In this document: positions 36,012 to 44,736 of the stretch, in pieces
Layout of the letters: every line of letters starts with the position of its first letter
Position numbering within the stretch: position 1 is the first letter of the stretch
Assembly (NCBI RefSeq): GCF_025751515.1
Contig: NZ_JAOWLE010000008.1
Coordinates: 57,071 to 121,070, forward strand
Source of the DNA: Actibacterium sp. XHP0104
GTDB taxonomy: Bacteria; Pseudomonadota; Alphaproteobacteria; Rhodobacterales; Rhodobacteraceae
DNA length: 64,000 nucleotides
Reading direction: 5' to 3'
Translations under genes and position numbers: made by a program
The notes under the pieces: generated by a model
What the model was told of the DNA's origin: nothing
Database searches by the model: none
The model's input: the letters and a program-made list of their open reading frames with translations, nothing else

Positions 36012-36143
36012 TCCTGCACCTCTATGATTTGCGACACCACGTCGCGGCCGCCATTGGTCAGCCTGCGGCCTAGCCTCTATCATTTCCTGCGGCGCAGACT
36101 ATGGTTTTCCTAACGTAATTTTCCCCGTAGCAGACCCGGCACC

Positions 36144-36845
36144 ATGACATCCCTGAACGATTTCCCGATTACCCGCCAATGGCCACCCCGCACCCCCGGC
36201 GCCATCCAGTATTACGGCCGCACCACGCCCAACGGCGTCAAGATATCGATCGCGCTCGAGGAGCTGGGCCTGCCCTATGACGCCCACCACATCCGGTTTG
36301 AGGAAAACGAGCAGCACTCGGCGCCCTATATGTCACTCAATCCGAACGCCAAGATCCCCGCGATCATCGACCCGAACGGCCCCGACGGCGAACCGCTGGC
36401 CCTGTTCGAAAGCGGCGCGATCCTGATCTACCTGGCGGAAAAAACCGGCCGCCTGATCCCCACGGGCCCGCAGGGGCGCTATCAGACGATGCAATGGCTG
36501 ATGTTCCAGATGGGCGGCATCGGCCCGATGTTCGGCCAGGTCGGGTTCTTCCTGACGGGCGGCGGAAAAACCTGGAACGAACCCCTCGCCCGCGCACGTT
36601 ACCTGACCGAAACCGCGCGCCTGCTAAAGGTGCTCGACACCCGCCTCGCCGACCGCGACTGGGTCATGGACGACTATTCGATCGCCGATATCGCCATCGG
36701 CCCCTGGGTGAAATGGATCGTCCAGAACTACAACGCCGGCGATCTGGTCGGCTGGGCCGATCTGCACCATGTCCCGGCCTATCTCGACCGATTCCTCGCG
36801 CGCCCCGCCGTCCAGCGCGGGCTGGCCATCCCGCCCCGCAACTGA
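36144..36845 (+). CDS. glutathione S-transferase, YfcG/YghU (Nu-class) type
   Basis: 233-residue cytosolic thioredoxin-fold enzyme; Nu-class members act as glutathione-dependent disulfide reductases. N-terminal domain: YYGRTTPNGVKISIALEELG with the active-site Thr-x-Asn (TPN) motif, cis-proline in NPNAKIPAI and the glutathione-binding FESGAILIYLAE. The C-terminal helical domain ends at about residue 233 with DYSIADIAIGPWVKW as the N-capping-box region. Convergent with pheT and followed by a strong terminator. Confidence 0.9.
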   Translation: MTSLNDFPITRQWPPRTPGAIQYYGRTTPNGVKISIALEELGLPYDAHHIRFEENEQHSAPYMSLNPNAKIPAIIDPNGPDGEPLALFESGAILIYLAEKTGRLIPTGPQGRYQTMQWLMFQMGGIGPMFGQVGFFLTGGGKTWNEPLARARYLTETARLLKVLDTRLADRDWVMDDYSIADIAIGPWVKWIVQNYNAGDLVGWADLHHVPAYLDRFLARPAVQRGLAIPPRN

Positions 36846-36846
36846 A

Positions 36847-36880
36847 AAGGCCGGCACAAACGCACCGGCCTTCTTCTTCG
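36847..36880 (+). terminator. rho-independent terminator after the GST gene
   Basis: AAGGCCGG (36847-36854) pairs with CCGGCCTT (36865-36872), followed by CTTCTTCG. It merges with the dispersed repeat that follows. Confidence 0.8.
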
Positions 36881-36920
36881 TGAAAATATCCTCGGGGGTC
36901 CGGGGGCAGACAGCCCCCGG
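36873..36920 (-). repeat. second copy of the dispersed palindromic repeat
   Basis: Read on the minus strand: GGGGGCTGTCTGCCCCC, then GGACCCCCGAGGATATTTTC and AAGAAGAAG. This parallels GGGGCTCTGCCCC, ACCCCGGGATATTTATG and AAAAAGAAG at 6511-6554. Both copies lie between convergent genes. Confidence 0.75.
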
Positions 36921-36922
36921 CC

Positions 36923-39322
36923 TTAGCCGCGCAAAACGCCGCCCGTGGCCTTGCCGACCTTCTCGACAATCTTGGCGCCCACGGCCTCGATATCCTTCTC
37001 GGTCAGCGTCGCATCAACGGGCTGCAACCGCACGGTGATCGCCAGCGATTTCTTGCCCTCGCCCAGGCTGCCGCCGATGAATTCATCGAACACGCGCACG
37101 TCTTCGATCAATGCCTTGTCGGCGCCCGCAGCGGCATTCACCAGCGTCAGCGCCTCGACATCCGCATCGACGACAAAGGCAAAGTCACGCTCGACCGCCT
37201 GCAACGTGCTGGGCGTAAAGGCCTGACGCGCGGCCGAGGTATTCCGCGGCAGCGGCGGCTCGGCCAGATAGATCGTGAACCCCACGGCGGGGCCCTTCAC
37301 ATCCATCGCATCCAGCACCTTGGGGTGCAGCTCGCCAAAGACGGCCATCACCTTTTTCGGCCCCAGGCACATCTTGCCCGACCGACCCGGATGCCACCAG
37401 TCATCGACCCCGCGCAGGATCTGCACCTTGGCGGGCGCGTTGATGGCCGACAGCACCGCCTCGGCATCGGCCTTGGCGTCAAAGACATCAACCGCCCGAC
37501 GCGCGCCATGCACGTCCTTGGGGCCGGAATGGCCGACCAGCAGCCCGGTGGCCAGAACCGCCTGTTCGCCCGGCTCGCCACCTGCAAAGGCGGGGCCGAC
37601 CTCAAACAGCGCCAGATCGGCAAAGCCGCGCGCCTGGTTGCGCGCCGCGGCCTGCAACAGACCGGGCAGCAGATCGGGGCGCATATGGCTCATCTCGGAC
37701 GAGATCGGGTTTTCCAGCATCGTCGCATCCGACCCGCCGCCAAACAGCTGCGCCGAGGTCTGATCGATGAACGAATAGGTCACGCATTCATTATACCCCA
37801 GCGCCGCCATGGTGCGCCGCGCGATCTGTTCGCGCTTTTGCATCGGCGTCAGGATCATGCCGGGCACACCCGCCGTGGCGCGGGCCATGGGCTTGCCTTC
37901 CAGCTTGGTCAGACTGGCCACACGGGCCACTTCCTCGACCAGATCGGCCTCGCCCAGCACATCGGGGCGCCAGGACGGCACGCTGGCCATATCGCCATCC
38001 AGCACAAAGCCCAGCGCGCTCAGCGTGGCGCGCTGCTGCTCGGGGGCGATCTCCATCCCCACCAGCGATTGCACCCGGTCGGTGTCCAGCCGATAGGCGC
38101 GGCTGAAATCGGGCACCTCGCCTGCAACCACCACATCAGACGCCTCGCCGCCGCAGATATCCAGGATCATGCGGGTCGCGTGTTCGATACCGGTGGCGGT
38201 CCAGTCCGGGTCGATGCCACGCTCGAACCGGTAACGCGCGTCCGAGTTGATGCGCAGCGCGCGGCCGGTGATCGCGGTGCGGATCGGGTCGAAATAGGCG
38301 GCTTCGAGGAACACGTTCACCGTCTCGTCGGTACAGCCGGTGTCCAGCCCGCCCATCACGCCGGCCAGGCTTTCGACCACGCCATTCGACGAGATCACGG
38401 TCATGCCCGCCTCAAGCACGTATTCCTTGTCATCCAGCGCCAGGAATTTCTCGCCACCTTTCGCCGCATGAACGCGCAGCCCGCCCGACACCTTGTCGGC
38501 GTCAAAGACGTGCAGCGGGCGGTTCATGTCATAGGTGAAAAAGTTGGTAATATCGACCAGCGCCGAGATCGGACGCAGCCCGATGGCCCGCAGGCAGTCC
38601 TGCAACCACGCGGGCGACGGGCCGTTCTTCACGCCCTTGATCACACGGCCAAAGAACACCGGGCAGGCTTTTTCCTGCACATCCGCATCAATCGTGACCC
38701 CGATCGGGCACGGGAAGGCGCCCGGCACCGGCGCGGCCTCGCGCGATTTCAGCGTGCCCAGACCGCGCGCCGCCAGATCGCGGGCGATGCCATGCACGCC
38801 CAGCGCGTCGGGGCGGTTGGGGGTGATGGCGATCTCGATCACCGGGTCAACCTTGGCGGGGTCGTTCTCGGCCAGCCAGTCGGCAAAGCTTTGACCAACC
38901 TCGCCCGAGGGCAGTTCGATGATACCGGTATGTTCGTCCGACAGCTCCAGCTCGCGCTCGGAGGCCATCATGCCATGGCTTTCGACGCCGCGGATCTTGC
39001 CCACCGAAATGGTGATGTCGAGGCCGGGAATATAGGTGCCCGGTTTCGCCAGAACCACGGTGATGCCGGTGCGCGCATTGGGGGCGCCGCAAACGATCTG
39101 GGTCTCGCCCTCGGCGGTCTGCACCTTGCACACCCGCAGCTTGTCGGCATCGGGGTGCTGTTCGGCATGCATCACCTTGGCGATCTGGAAATCCCGCAGC
39201 TTTTCGCCGGGGTTTTCCACGCCTTCGACCTCTAGCCCCAGATCGGTGAGGGCATAAAGGATCTCGTCGAGGCTGGCCTCGGTTTCCAGGTGGTCTTTCA
39301 GCCAGGAGAGGGTGAATTTCAT
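36923..39322 (-). CDS. pheT: phenylalanyl-tRNA synthetase beta subunit
   Basis: 799-residue structural/editing subunit of the alpha2beta2 enzyme. Starts MKFTLSWLKDHL; tRNA-binding (EMAP-II-like) domain about 40-150, B3/B4 editing domain about 210-380, B5 DNA-binding-like domain about 400-470, catalytic-like core, and C-terminal FDX-ACB anticodon-binding domain (about 705-799). Length is normal. Its ATG overlaps the stop of the preceding 171-residue ORF by 4 bp, so translation may now depend on that inserted gene rather than pheS. Confidence 0.97.
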   Translation of the reverse strand: MKFTLSWLKDHLETEASLDEILYALTDLGLEVEGVENPGEKLRDFQIAKVMHAEQHPDADKLRVCKVQTAEGETQIVCGAPNARTGITVVLAKPGTYIPGLDITISVGKIRGVESHGMMASERELELSDEHTGIIELPSGEVGQSFADWLAENDPAKVDPVIEIAITPNRPDALGVHGIARDLAARGLGTLKSREAAPVPGAFPCPIGVTIDADVQEKACPVFFGRVIKGVKNGPSPAWLQDCLRAIGLRPISALVDITNFFTYDMNRPLHVFDADKVSGGLRVHAAKGGEKFLALDDKEYVLEAGMTVISSNGVVESLAGVMGGLDTGCTDETVNVFLEAAYFDPIRTAITGRALRINSDARYRFERGIDPDWTATGIEHATRMILDICGGEASDVVVAGEVPDFSRAYRLDTDRVQSLVGMEIAPEQQRATLSALGFVLDGDMASVPSWRPDVLGEADLVEEVARVASLTKLEGKPMARATAGVPGMILTPMQKREQIARRTMAALGYNECVTYSFIDQTSAQLFGGGSDATMLENPISSEMSHMRPDLLPGLLQAAARNQARGFADLALFEVGPAFAGGEPGEQAVLATGLLVGHSGPKDVHGARRAVDVFDAKADAEAVLSAINAPAKVQILRGVDDWWHPGRSGKMCLGPKKVMAVFGELHPKVLDAMDVKGPAVGFTIYLAEPPLPRNTSAARQAFTPSTLQAVERDFAFVVDADVEALTLVNAAAGADKALIEDVRVFDEFIGGSLGEGKKSLAITVRLQPVDATLTEKDIEAVGAKIVEKVGKATGGVLRG

Positions 39323-39834
39323 TTTGCGGTCTCCTGCTTGGTTGGATTTATGGGGTCGATTTCAAGCCATTTATAACGTGTCGCAGTCAACTCTAACCCA
39401 AACTCTTTCCTAAGAGCATCGCGAAGCGAATTCATCACAATGCTCGTGTCATATGAATTCGAAGATTGCTCCAACAATTTTTCGAGTTGGCTAGCTAGCT
39501 CTTCGTTGCCGAACAAGTTCAAATCGGCAAATGCCTCTGCTCGCTGACGCAACAAATGTTTAGCCTCGTCAAAAGAGACATTTCTGTGATTGAGTCTCTG
39601 CGGCTCAGAAGCGTCAAGTTTTCGATATGCACCCAACAAGACATCCCGACGAACCTGGCGCGCAGCAACTTTTTCCTCAAATTCAAGTTGAATACGATGG
39701 TTTCGTTTGTCACGCTTTATGCCCAGCCAGTGGGTTATGATCGCAGCAACAAAGCCTGCAAGCAAAGGCGCAACAAACACCCAAGCTTGAGCGGCTGAAA
39801 AGCCTAAAATAATTGGCGTGTCAAACCAAGACAT
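39319..39834 (-). CDS. AT-rich membrane-anchored protein of unknown function inserted between pheS and pheT
   Basis: 171 residues. One hydrophobic segment, about residues 14-38 (AQAWVFVAPLLAGFVAAIIT), then a charged, helical cytoplasmic region with KRDKRNHRIQLEFEEKVAAR and LASQLEKLLEQ that could form a coiled coil. I recognise no family. G+C is 105 of 240 bases (44%) over 39361-39600 against 65% in a sampled pheT line, and codon use (for example AAT, TTT, AAA) differs from its neighbours, so it was probably acquired. It is in frame and overlaps pheT by 4 bp. No obvious Shine-Dalgarno. Confidence 0.75.
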   Translation of the reverse strand: MSWFDTPIILGFSAAQAWVFVAPLLAGFVAAIITHWLGIKRDKRNHRIQLEFEEKVAARQVRRDVLLGAYRKLDASEPQRLNHRNVSFDEAKHLLRQRAEAFADLNLFGNEELASQLEKLLEQSSNSYDTSIVMNSLRDALRKEFGLELTATRYKWLEIDPINPTKQETAK

Positions 39835-39880
39835 CTAGCACCTGTAAAGCTACCGGAACCTGGGGTTCGGCAACCTTCCC

Positions 39881-39962
39881 CGGATCGCTTGCGATCCGGA
39901 TCACGCCCGACCCGCCCCCCAGGGCGGGCGTGATACGCCCCCCCTCGGGTCGGGCGTGATCC
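39881..39962. repeat. clustered inverted repeats between pheS and the inserted ORF
   Basis: CGGATCGC-TT-GCGATCCG forms a perfect 8-bp hairpin at 39881-39898. A 16-bp arm GGATCACGCCCGACCC (39898-39913) is exactly inverted at 39947-39962, and a shorter related arm GGGCGGGCGTGAT lies at 39923-39935. No coding sequence in this 150-bp spacer. Confidence 0.8.
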
Positions 39963-39984
39963 TCTGTTTCGCACAGAACAGGCA

Positions 39985-41055
39985 TCAGCGGCTAAGCCCC
40001 CCATGCAGGGTCGGCATGTCCAGCGCGGCAAAGCCATAGTGGCGCAGCCAGCGCAGGTCGCTGTCGAAAAACGCGCGCAGGTCGGGGATGCCGTATTTCA
40101 GCATGGCCAGACGGTCGATGCCGATGCCAAAGGCAAAGCCCTGCCATTCGTCGGGGTCCACCCCGGCCGAGCGCAGGACGTTCGGATGCACCATGCCGCT
40201 GCCCAGAACCTCGAGCCAGTCGTTGCCCTCGCCCACCTTGACGGTGCCGTCCTGCCAACTGCACTGGATGTCGACCTCGGCCGAGGGCTCGGTGAACGGG
40301 AAATGCGAGGCACGGAACCGGGTTTTGACGCTGGTGCCGAAAAACGCGGTAAAGAATTCCTCGAGCACCCATTTCAGGTTGGCCATGGAAATGTCGCGGT
40401 CGATCGCCAGGCCCTCGATCTGATGGAACATCGGCGTGTGGGTCTGGTCATAGTCACAGCGATACACACGGCCCGGCGCGATCACGCGAATGGGCGCGCC
40501 CTGATCCTGCATCGCGCGGATCTGCACGGGGCTGGTATGGGTGCGCAGCACATGCGGCGGGCGATTGTCGCCTGCGGCGCGGTGCATGTAGAACGTGTCG
40601 TGCTCTTGCCGGGCGGGGTGCTCGGGCGGGATGTTGAGCGCGTCGAAATTGTGCCAGTCATCCTCGACCTGCGGGCCCTCGGCCACGGCAAAGCCCATGT
40701 CGGCGAAAATCGCGGTGACCTCTTCGGTGACCTGGCTGACGGGGTGGATGCTGCCCTGACGGCGGGGGCGCGACGGCAGGGTGATGTCCAGCCATTCGGT
40801 CTTCAGCCGCTCATTCAGCGCCGCGTCACCCAGCGCCGCCTTTTTCAGTGCCAGCGCATCGTTGATCTGATCTTTCAGCGCGTTCAGCGCCGGGCCCATG
40901 ACCTGACGCTCTTCGGGAGTCATCTTGCCCAGCTCGCGCATTTTCAGGCTGATCTCGCCCTTTTTGCCGACGGCCTGCACGCGCAATGTTTCCAGCGCCG
41001 CCTCATCCGCAGCGCCCGCGATGGCATCCAGATATTTCTGCTTCAGATCATCCAT
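39985..41055 (-). CDS. pheS: phenylalanyl-tRNA synthetase alpha subunit
   Basis: Catalytic alpha subunit, 356 residues. N-terminal coiled-coil (about 1-85) that binds tRNA, then the class II core: [20 protein letters not shown], motif 2 region [19 protein letters not shown], and motif 3 [20 protein letters not shown] near 310-329. Start [14 protein letters not shown]. In most relatives pheT follows directly; here 150 bp of inverted repeats and a foreign-looking ORF intervene. Confidence 0.97.
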   Translation of the reverse strand: MDDLKQKYLDAIAGAADEAALETLRVQAVGKKGEISLKMRELGKMTPEERQVMGPALNALKDQINDALALKKAALGDAALNERLKTEWLDITLPSRPRRQGSIHPVSQVTEEVTAIFADMGFAVAEGPQVEDDWHNFDALNIPPEHPARQEHDTFYMHRAAGDNRPPHVLRTHTSPVQIRAMQDQGAPIRVIAPGRVYRCDYDQTHTPMFHQIEGLAIDRDISMANLKWVLEEFFTAFFGTSVKTRFRASHFPFTEPSAEVDIQCSWQDGTVKVGEGNDWLEVLGSGMVHPNVLRSAGVDPDEWQGFAFGIGIDRLAMLKYGIPDLRAFFDSDLRWLRHYGFAALDMPTLHGGLSR

Positions 41056-41194
41056 GGCTCTGGCCCCTAGTCCTTGTCCGCAGCGGTGCTACTCAATGCG
41101 GCCCCCCTATGCAAGCTCCGTTGGGGAAACGGCCTTTATCCGTTGCCCGCAAGGCGTATAAACGGGGCGCGTATTCCTGTTTGAAAGTTCCCCC

Positions 41195-42388
41195 ATGCCC
41201 GTTTTGCGCAATCTCATCACCGCCTGCACCCTTTGGACCCTGGCCGCCGGCATCGCGGCCGCCGACTGTATCGATATCGGCAAAGACTGCATCGCCCCTG
41301 ACGCGACCGAGCTGACCCTGCGACTGGGCGACGGCGTCGATGACCTGTCGCTGCTGCCGCAGTTCACCGCGCTGGAAACGCTGAACATCCAGACCAGCCT
41401 GCGCTTTGACAAACCGGTCGACCTGGCGCCTCTGGCCAGCCAGCCGGGGCTGGCACGGCTGACCATCGGCGATGCGATCGTGCCCGACCTGTCACCGATC
41501 GAGACCCTGCCCAAGCTGCGCTCGCTGTCGCTGTTCCGCCCCCAGACCAACGACCTGGCGCCGGTGTCGCGCATGACCGGGCTGACCCAGCTGACGATCG
41601 GCGGGATCAAGACACTGGACCATGCGCCGGTCAAGAACCTGGTGAACCTTGAATCGCTGCAACTGATCGACATGCCGCTGGCCGATACCGGGCCGCTGAC
41701 GGGGCTGACCCAGATCAAGACGCTGATCCTGTTCAACACCGATGTGACCGACCTGTCGCCGGTGGCGAACATGCCGCAGCTGGAATTCCTGTGGATCTCG
41801 AACGCGCCAGTGACCGACCTGTCGCCGCTGGCCGGCAACACCACGCTGAAACACCTGCGCATGGATGGCACGCGCGTGACCTCGCTGGCCGGGCTGGAAG
41901 ATGCCGCCGCGCTGGAAATGCTGATCGCCAAGCGCGCCCCGGTGGCGGATATCGCGGCGCTGGCGCACAAACCCCTGCTGCGAGAGCTGGACCTGACCGC
42001 CACCAGCGTCAGCGACCTGACCCCGCTGGCCGATGCCGTGTCGCTGTATGATCTGGTGCTGAACGAAACCCGCATCACCGACATCTCGCCGCTGGCCGGG
42101 CTGCCGAAACTGACCAAGCTGAATTTCAAGCTGACCCCGGTTTCGGACACCAGCGCGCTGGCCGGCATGACCCAACTGCGCGAGCTGTCGCTGCCGCAAC
42201 AGCCGATGGATCTGTCCTACCTGCCCAAGCTGCGCAACCTGACCGTGCTGCGCGCGCCCGACCTGCCCGAGGTCGACCTGTCGCCGGTGCTGAAACTGAA
42301 AAACCTGACCCTGTTTTTTCCCGGCACGGCGCTCGCGCCCCTGACCAAGCGCGAAGAGATCGAGGCCTTTGTCAAAGCCCGCAACTGA
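41195..42388 (+). CDS. secreted leucine-rich repeat protein
   Basis: 397 residues. Signal peptide about 1-23 (ending AAGIAAA), then about fifteen LRR units of 20-22 residues built on LxxLxxLxxLxLxxTxxxD, of the bacterial internalin-like type: for example LTQLTIGGIKTLDHAPVKNL and LRELDLTATSVSDLTPLADA. No cell-wall anchor or transmembrane helix at the C-terminus. Two cysteines near the N-terminus (DCIDIGKDC) may cap the solenoid. Such proteins bind other proteins; the partner is unknown. Single gene with a terminator. Confidence 0.88.
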   Translation: MPVLRNLITACTLWTLAAGIAAADCIDIGKDCIAPDATELTLRLGDGVDDLSLLPQFTALETLNIQTSLRFDKPVDLAPLASQPGLARLTIGDAIVPDLSPIETLPKLRSLSLFRPQTNDLAPVSRMTGLTQLTIGGIKTLDHAPVKNLVNLESLQLIDMPLADTGPLTGLTQIKTLILFNTDVTDLSPVANMPQLEFLWISNAPVTDLSPLAGNTTLKHLRMDGTRVTSLAGLEDAAALEMLIAKRAPVADIAALAHKPLLRELDLTATSVSDLTPLADAVSLYDLVLNETRITDISPLAGLPKLTKLNFKLTPVSDTSALAGMTQLRELSLPQQPMDLSYLPKLRNLTVLRAPDLPEVDLSPVLKLKNLTLFFPGTALAPLTKREEIEAFVKARN

Positions 42389-42395
42389 CAACAAA

Positions 42396-42420
42396 AAAGC
42401 CGCCCCAAAGGGCGGCTTTC
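42396..42420. terminator. bidirectional terminator between the LRR gene and rplT
   Basis: AAAGCCGCCC (42396-42405) pairs with GGGCGGCTTT (42410-42419). T tracts occur on both sides: TTTC on the plus strand and TTTTTTGTTG on the minus strand. Confidence 0.88.
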
Positions 42421-42441
42421 AAATCTCGATCAGGGCGCTGA

Positions 42442-42804
42442 TCAGGCCAGGGCGGCCTTGGCTTTTTCAACGATCGTGCCGAAAGCGGCGGGTTCGTTGA
42501 CGGCCAGGTCGGCCAGAACCTTGCGGTCGACCTCGATGCCGGCCAGCGACAGGCCGTTGATGAAACGCGAATAGGTCAGCGCTTCGTCATGGGCGCGCAC
42601 GGCGGCGTTGATACGCTGGATCCACAGGGCGCGGAAATTGCGTTTACGCTGCTTGCGGTCACGGGTCGCGTACTGGTTGGCCTTGTCGACGGCCTGGGTC
42701 GCGGTTTTGAAGGTGCGGCTGCGGGCGCTGTAATAGCCCTTGGCGGCCTTGAGAACCTTCTTGTGACGAGCGTGGGTAACGGTACCGCCTTTAACTCGGG
42801 ACAT
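42442..42804 (-). CDS. rplT: 50S ribosomal protein L20
   Basis: 120-residue basic protein binding 23S rRNA early in assembly; autoregulator of its operon in some bacteria. [20 protein letters not shown] and the conserved [20 protein letters not shown] are diagnostic. It follows rpmI by 12 bp; infC is not in this window. Start has AGGAGG upstream. Terminated by the hairpin at 42396-42420. Confidence 0.97.
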   Translation of the reverse strand: MSRVKGGTVTHARHKKVLKAAKGYYSARSRTFKTATQAVDKANQYATRDRKQRKRNFRALWIQRINAAVRAHDEALTYSRFINGLSLAGIEVDRKVLADLAVNEPAAFGTIVEKAKAALA

Positions 42805-42816
42805 CTCAAATCCTCC

Positions 42817-43017
42817 TTAGCGCGAATACGGCATCATCGACTTGATGATTTTCTCATCAGGAGCCGACAGCGTGGTGGTACCGCGTGCAGTGCGGATGAA
42901 TTTGGTGGTGCGCTTGATCATGCCGTGGCGTTTGCCGGCCTGACCCGTCTTGATGCGACCGTTGGCCGTCACCTTGAACCGCTTTTTGCAGCTCGATTTC
43001 GTCTTCATCTTGGGCAT
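42817..43017 (-). CDS. rpmI: 50S ribosomal protein L35
   Basis: 66-residue protein. [20 protein letters not shown] at the start and the [20 protein letters not shown] core are typical. ATG at 43015-43017 with GGAGACGG upstream. Order rpmI-rplT is conserved; both are likely transcribed from a promoter in the 130-bp spacer between pyk and rpmI (43018-43147). Confidence 0.97.
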   Translation of the reverse strand: MPKMKTKSSCKKRFKVTANGRIKTGQAGKRHGMIKRTTKFIRTARGTTTLSAPDEKIIKSMMPYSR

Positions 43018-43147
43018 TTCCGTCTCCTCGTAGATGAACGGTTAACGCACGACTCGGCATGCCACTTTGGCCGGTCACGCGGATAGAGAGCGCCGTATAA
43101 GCGCGGAAAAACCGCCTGACAAGGGGTTTCGGCCCGGTTTTTGCAGG

Positions 43148-44593
43148 TTATTCCGGTTCCGAGCGATAGATCTGACGCTCGTCACAGGGGGCGACACGCA
43201 GGATGTTCGTGGTGCCCGGCACGTTGAAGGGCACGCCCGCCATGATGACGATCTGGTCGTCCTTGGTGGCAAAGCCCCCGTTCAGCGCCGCGCGCACCGC
43301 GTTGACCACCGCCTCTTTGAAGCGGTCGACCTCTTCGGACACCACACAGGTCACGCCCCAGGTCAGGCACAGGCGCCGGGCGATGCGGTCAAAGGGCGTC
43401 ACCGCCATGATCGGCACGCGCGGGCGTTCGCGCGCGGTCAAAAGGGCCGTGGTGCCGGAATGGGTGAAACAGCAGATCGCCTTGATATCAGCGGTTTCGG
43501 CAATCTCGCGCGCGGCGGCGACGATACCGCCCGCGACACCGGGGCTGGATGCACCGCGGCTGGCCTCGATCACCTCGCGATAGGTCGAATCCGCCTCGAT
43601 TTCCAACGCCACATTGCACATCGTGGTCACGGCCTGAACCGGATAGGCACCAGCGGCGCTTTCGGCCGACAGCATCACCGCATCGGCGCCCTCGTAGATC
43701 GCGGTGGCCACGTCCGACACCTCGGCGCGGGTGGGCACCGGGCTTTCGATCATGCTTTCCAGCATCTGCGTGGCGACGATCACCGGCTTGGCGGCAGCGC
43801 GGCAGCTGCGCACCAGGCGTTTCTGAATGGCGGGCACGTTCTGCACCGGCAGCTCCACGCCCAGGTCGCCGCGCGCCACCATGATGCCATCCGACACCGC
43901 CAGGATGTCATGAAAGGCCGACACGGCGGCGGGTTTCTCGATCTTCGACAAGACGGCGGCGCGGCCATTGACCAGGTGGCGGGCCTCTTCGACATCGGCG
44001 GCGCGCTGCACGAACGACAGCGCTACCCAGTCGACGCCCAGCTCGCAGACAAACTCCAGATCGGCCTTGTCCTTTTCCGACAGCGCCGCCAGCGGCAGCA
44101 CCACGTCGGGCACGTTCACGCCCTTGCGGTTGGAAATCGTGCCGCCGTTGATCACGGTGCAATCGGCGAAATCGGGGCCGCAGGCCTCGACCCGCAGGCG
44201 CAGTTTGCCGTCATTGACCAACAGCGTCGCGCCCGGATGCAGGGCCGCGAAAATCTCGGTATGGGGCAGGCAGACGCGGCTGGCATCACCATCGGCCGGA
44301 TCAAGGTCAAAGCGGAACGCCTGCCCCTCGATCAGCTCTTCGCTGTCGCCCGAAAACACCCCGCAACGCAGCTTCGGCCCCTGAAGATCGGCCAGAATGG
44401 CGATCGGCTGATCCAGGTCGGCCTCGATCTGGCGGATGATCTGATGGCGCGCGCGGATCTCGTCATGCGAGCCATGGCTCATGTTCAGGCGAAACACGTC
44501 GGCGCCGGCCTCAAACAGGGCGCGGATCATGTCGTAATCGTTGGACGCGGGCCCCAGGGTGGCGACGATCTTGACGTTCTTGTGGGGTTTCAT
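43148..44593 (-). CDS. pyk: pyruvate kinase
   Basis: Final glycolytic step, phosphoenolpyruvate plus ADP to pyruvate plus ATP; 481 residues. MKPHKNVKIVATLGPASN N-terminus, VFRLNMSHG, the active-site block LSKIEKP at about 240-246 and MVARGDLGVELP, followed by the C-terminal effector domain with the FTHSGTTALLTARERP block. The ATG at 44591-44593 is chosen; a longer frame to 44677 is rejected. A weak hairpin (AAAAACCG at 43107-43114 with CGGTTTTT at 43135-43142) follows its stop. Divergent from the N-formylglutamate amidohydrolase gene. Confidence 0.96.
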   Translation of the reverse strand: MKPHKNVKIVATLGPASNDYDMIRALFEAGADVFRLNMSHGSHDEIRARHQIIRQIEADLDQPIAILADLQGPKLRCGVFSGDSEELIEGQAFRFDLDPADGDASRVCLPHTEIFAALHPGATLLVNDGKLRLRVEACGPDFADCTVINGGTISNRKGVNVPDVVLPLAALSEKDKADLEFVCELGVDWVALSFVQRAADVEEARHLVNGRAAVLSKIEKPAAVSAFHDILAVSDGIMVARGDLGVELPVQNVPAIQKRLVRSCRAAAKPVIVATQMLESMIESPVPTRAEVSDVATAIYEGADAVMLSAESAAGAYPVQAVTTMCNVALEIEADSTYREVIEASRGASSPGVAGGIVAAAREIAETADIKAICCFTHSGTTALLTARERPRVPIMAVTPFDRIARRLCLTWGVTCVVSEEVDRFKEAVVNAVRAALNGGFATKDDQIVIMAGVPFNVPGTTNILRVAPCDERQIYRSEPE

Positions 44594-44736
44594 CCGCTGA
44601 CCTCTCTGTTTTGTGGCGCAACATGCGGCTACGCCCCGTTTTTCCTGATTGATAGGCGCTAACAGTGCCAAGAGCAACTGGCGCTTTGCCCATCGGTGGC
44701 ATAGATCGGGGTGTGACCCGGAAAGGTGACACCGTG

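Noticed and set aside
37325..39235. A 636-codon frame antisense to pheT, and similarly long ones opposite pyk (43067-44662) and TIGR02302 (55605-57428)
   Set aside because: Same shadow effect; sense genes have full family motifs, and antisense proteins show no domain.
43107..43142. Terminator after pyk (AAAAACCG...CGGTTTTT)
   Set aside because: Eight-bp stem with a 20-nt loop; too weak to list as a feature, mentioned only in the pyk entry.
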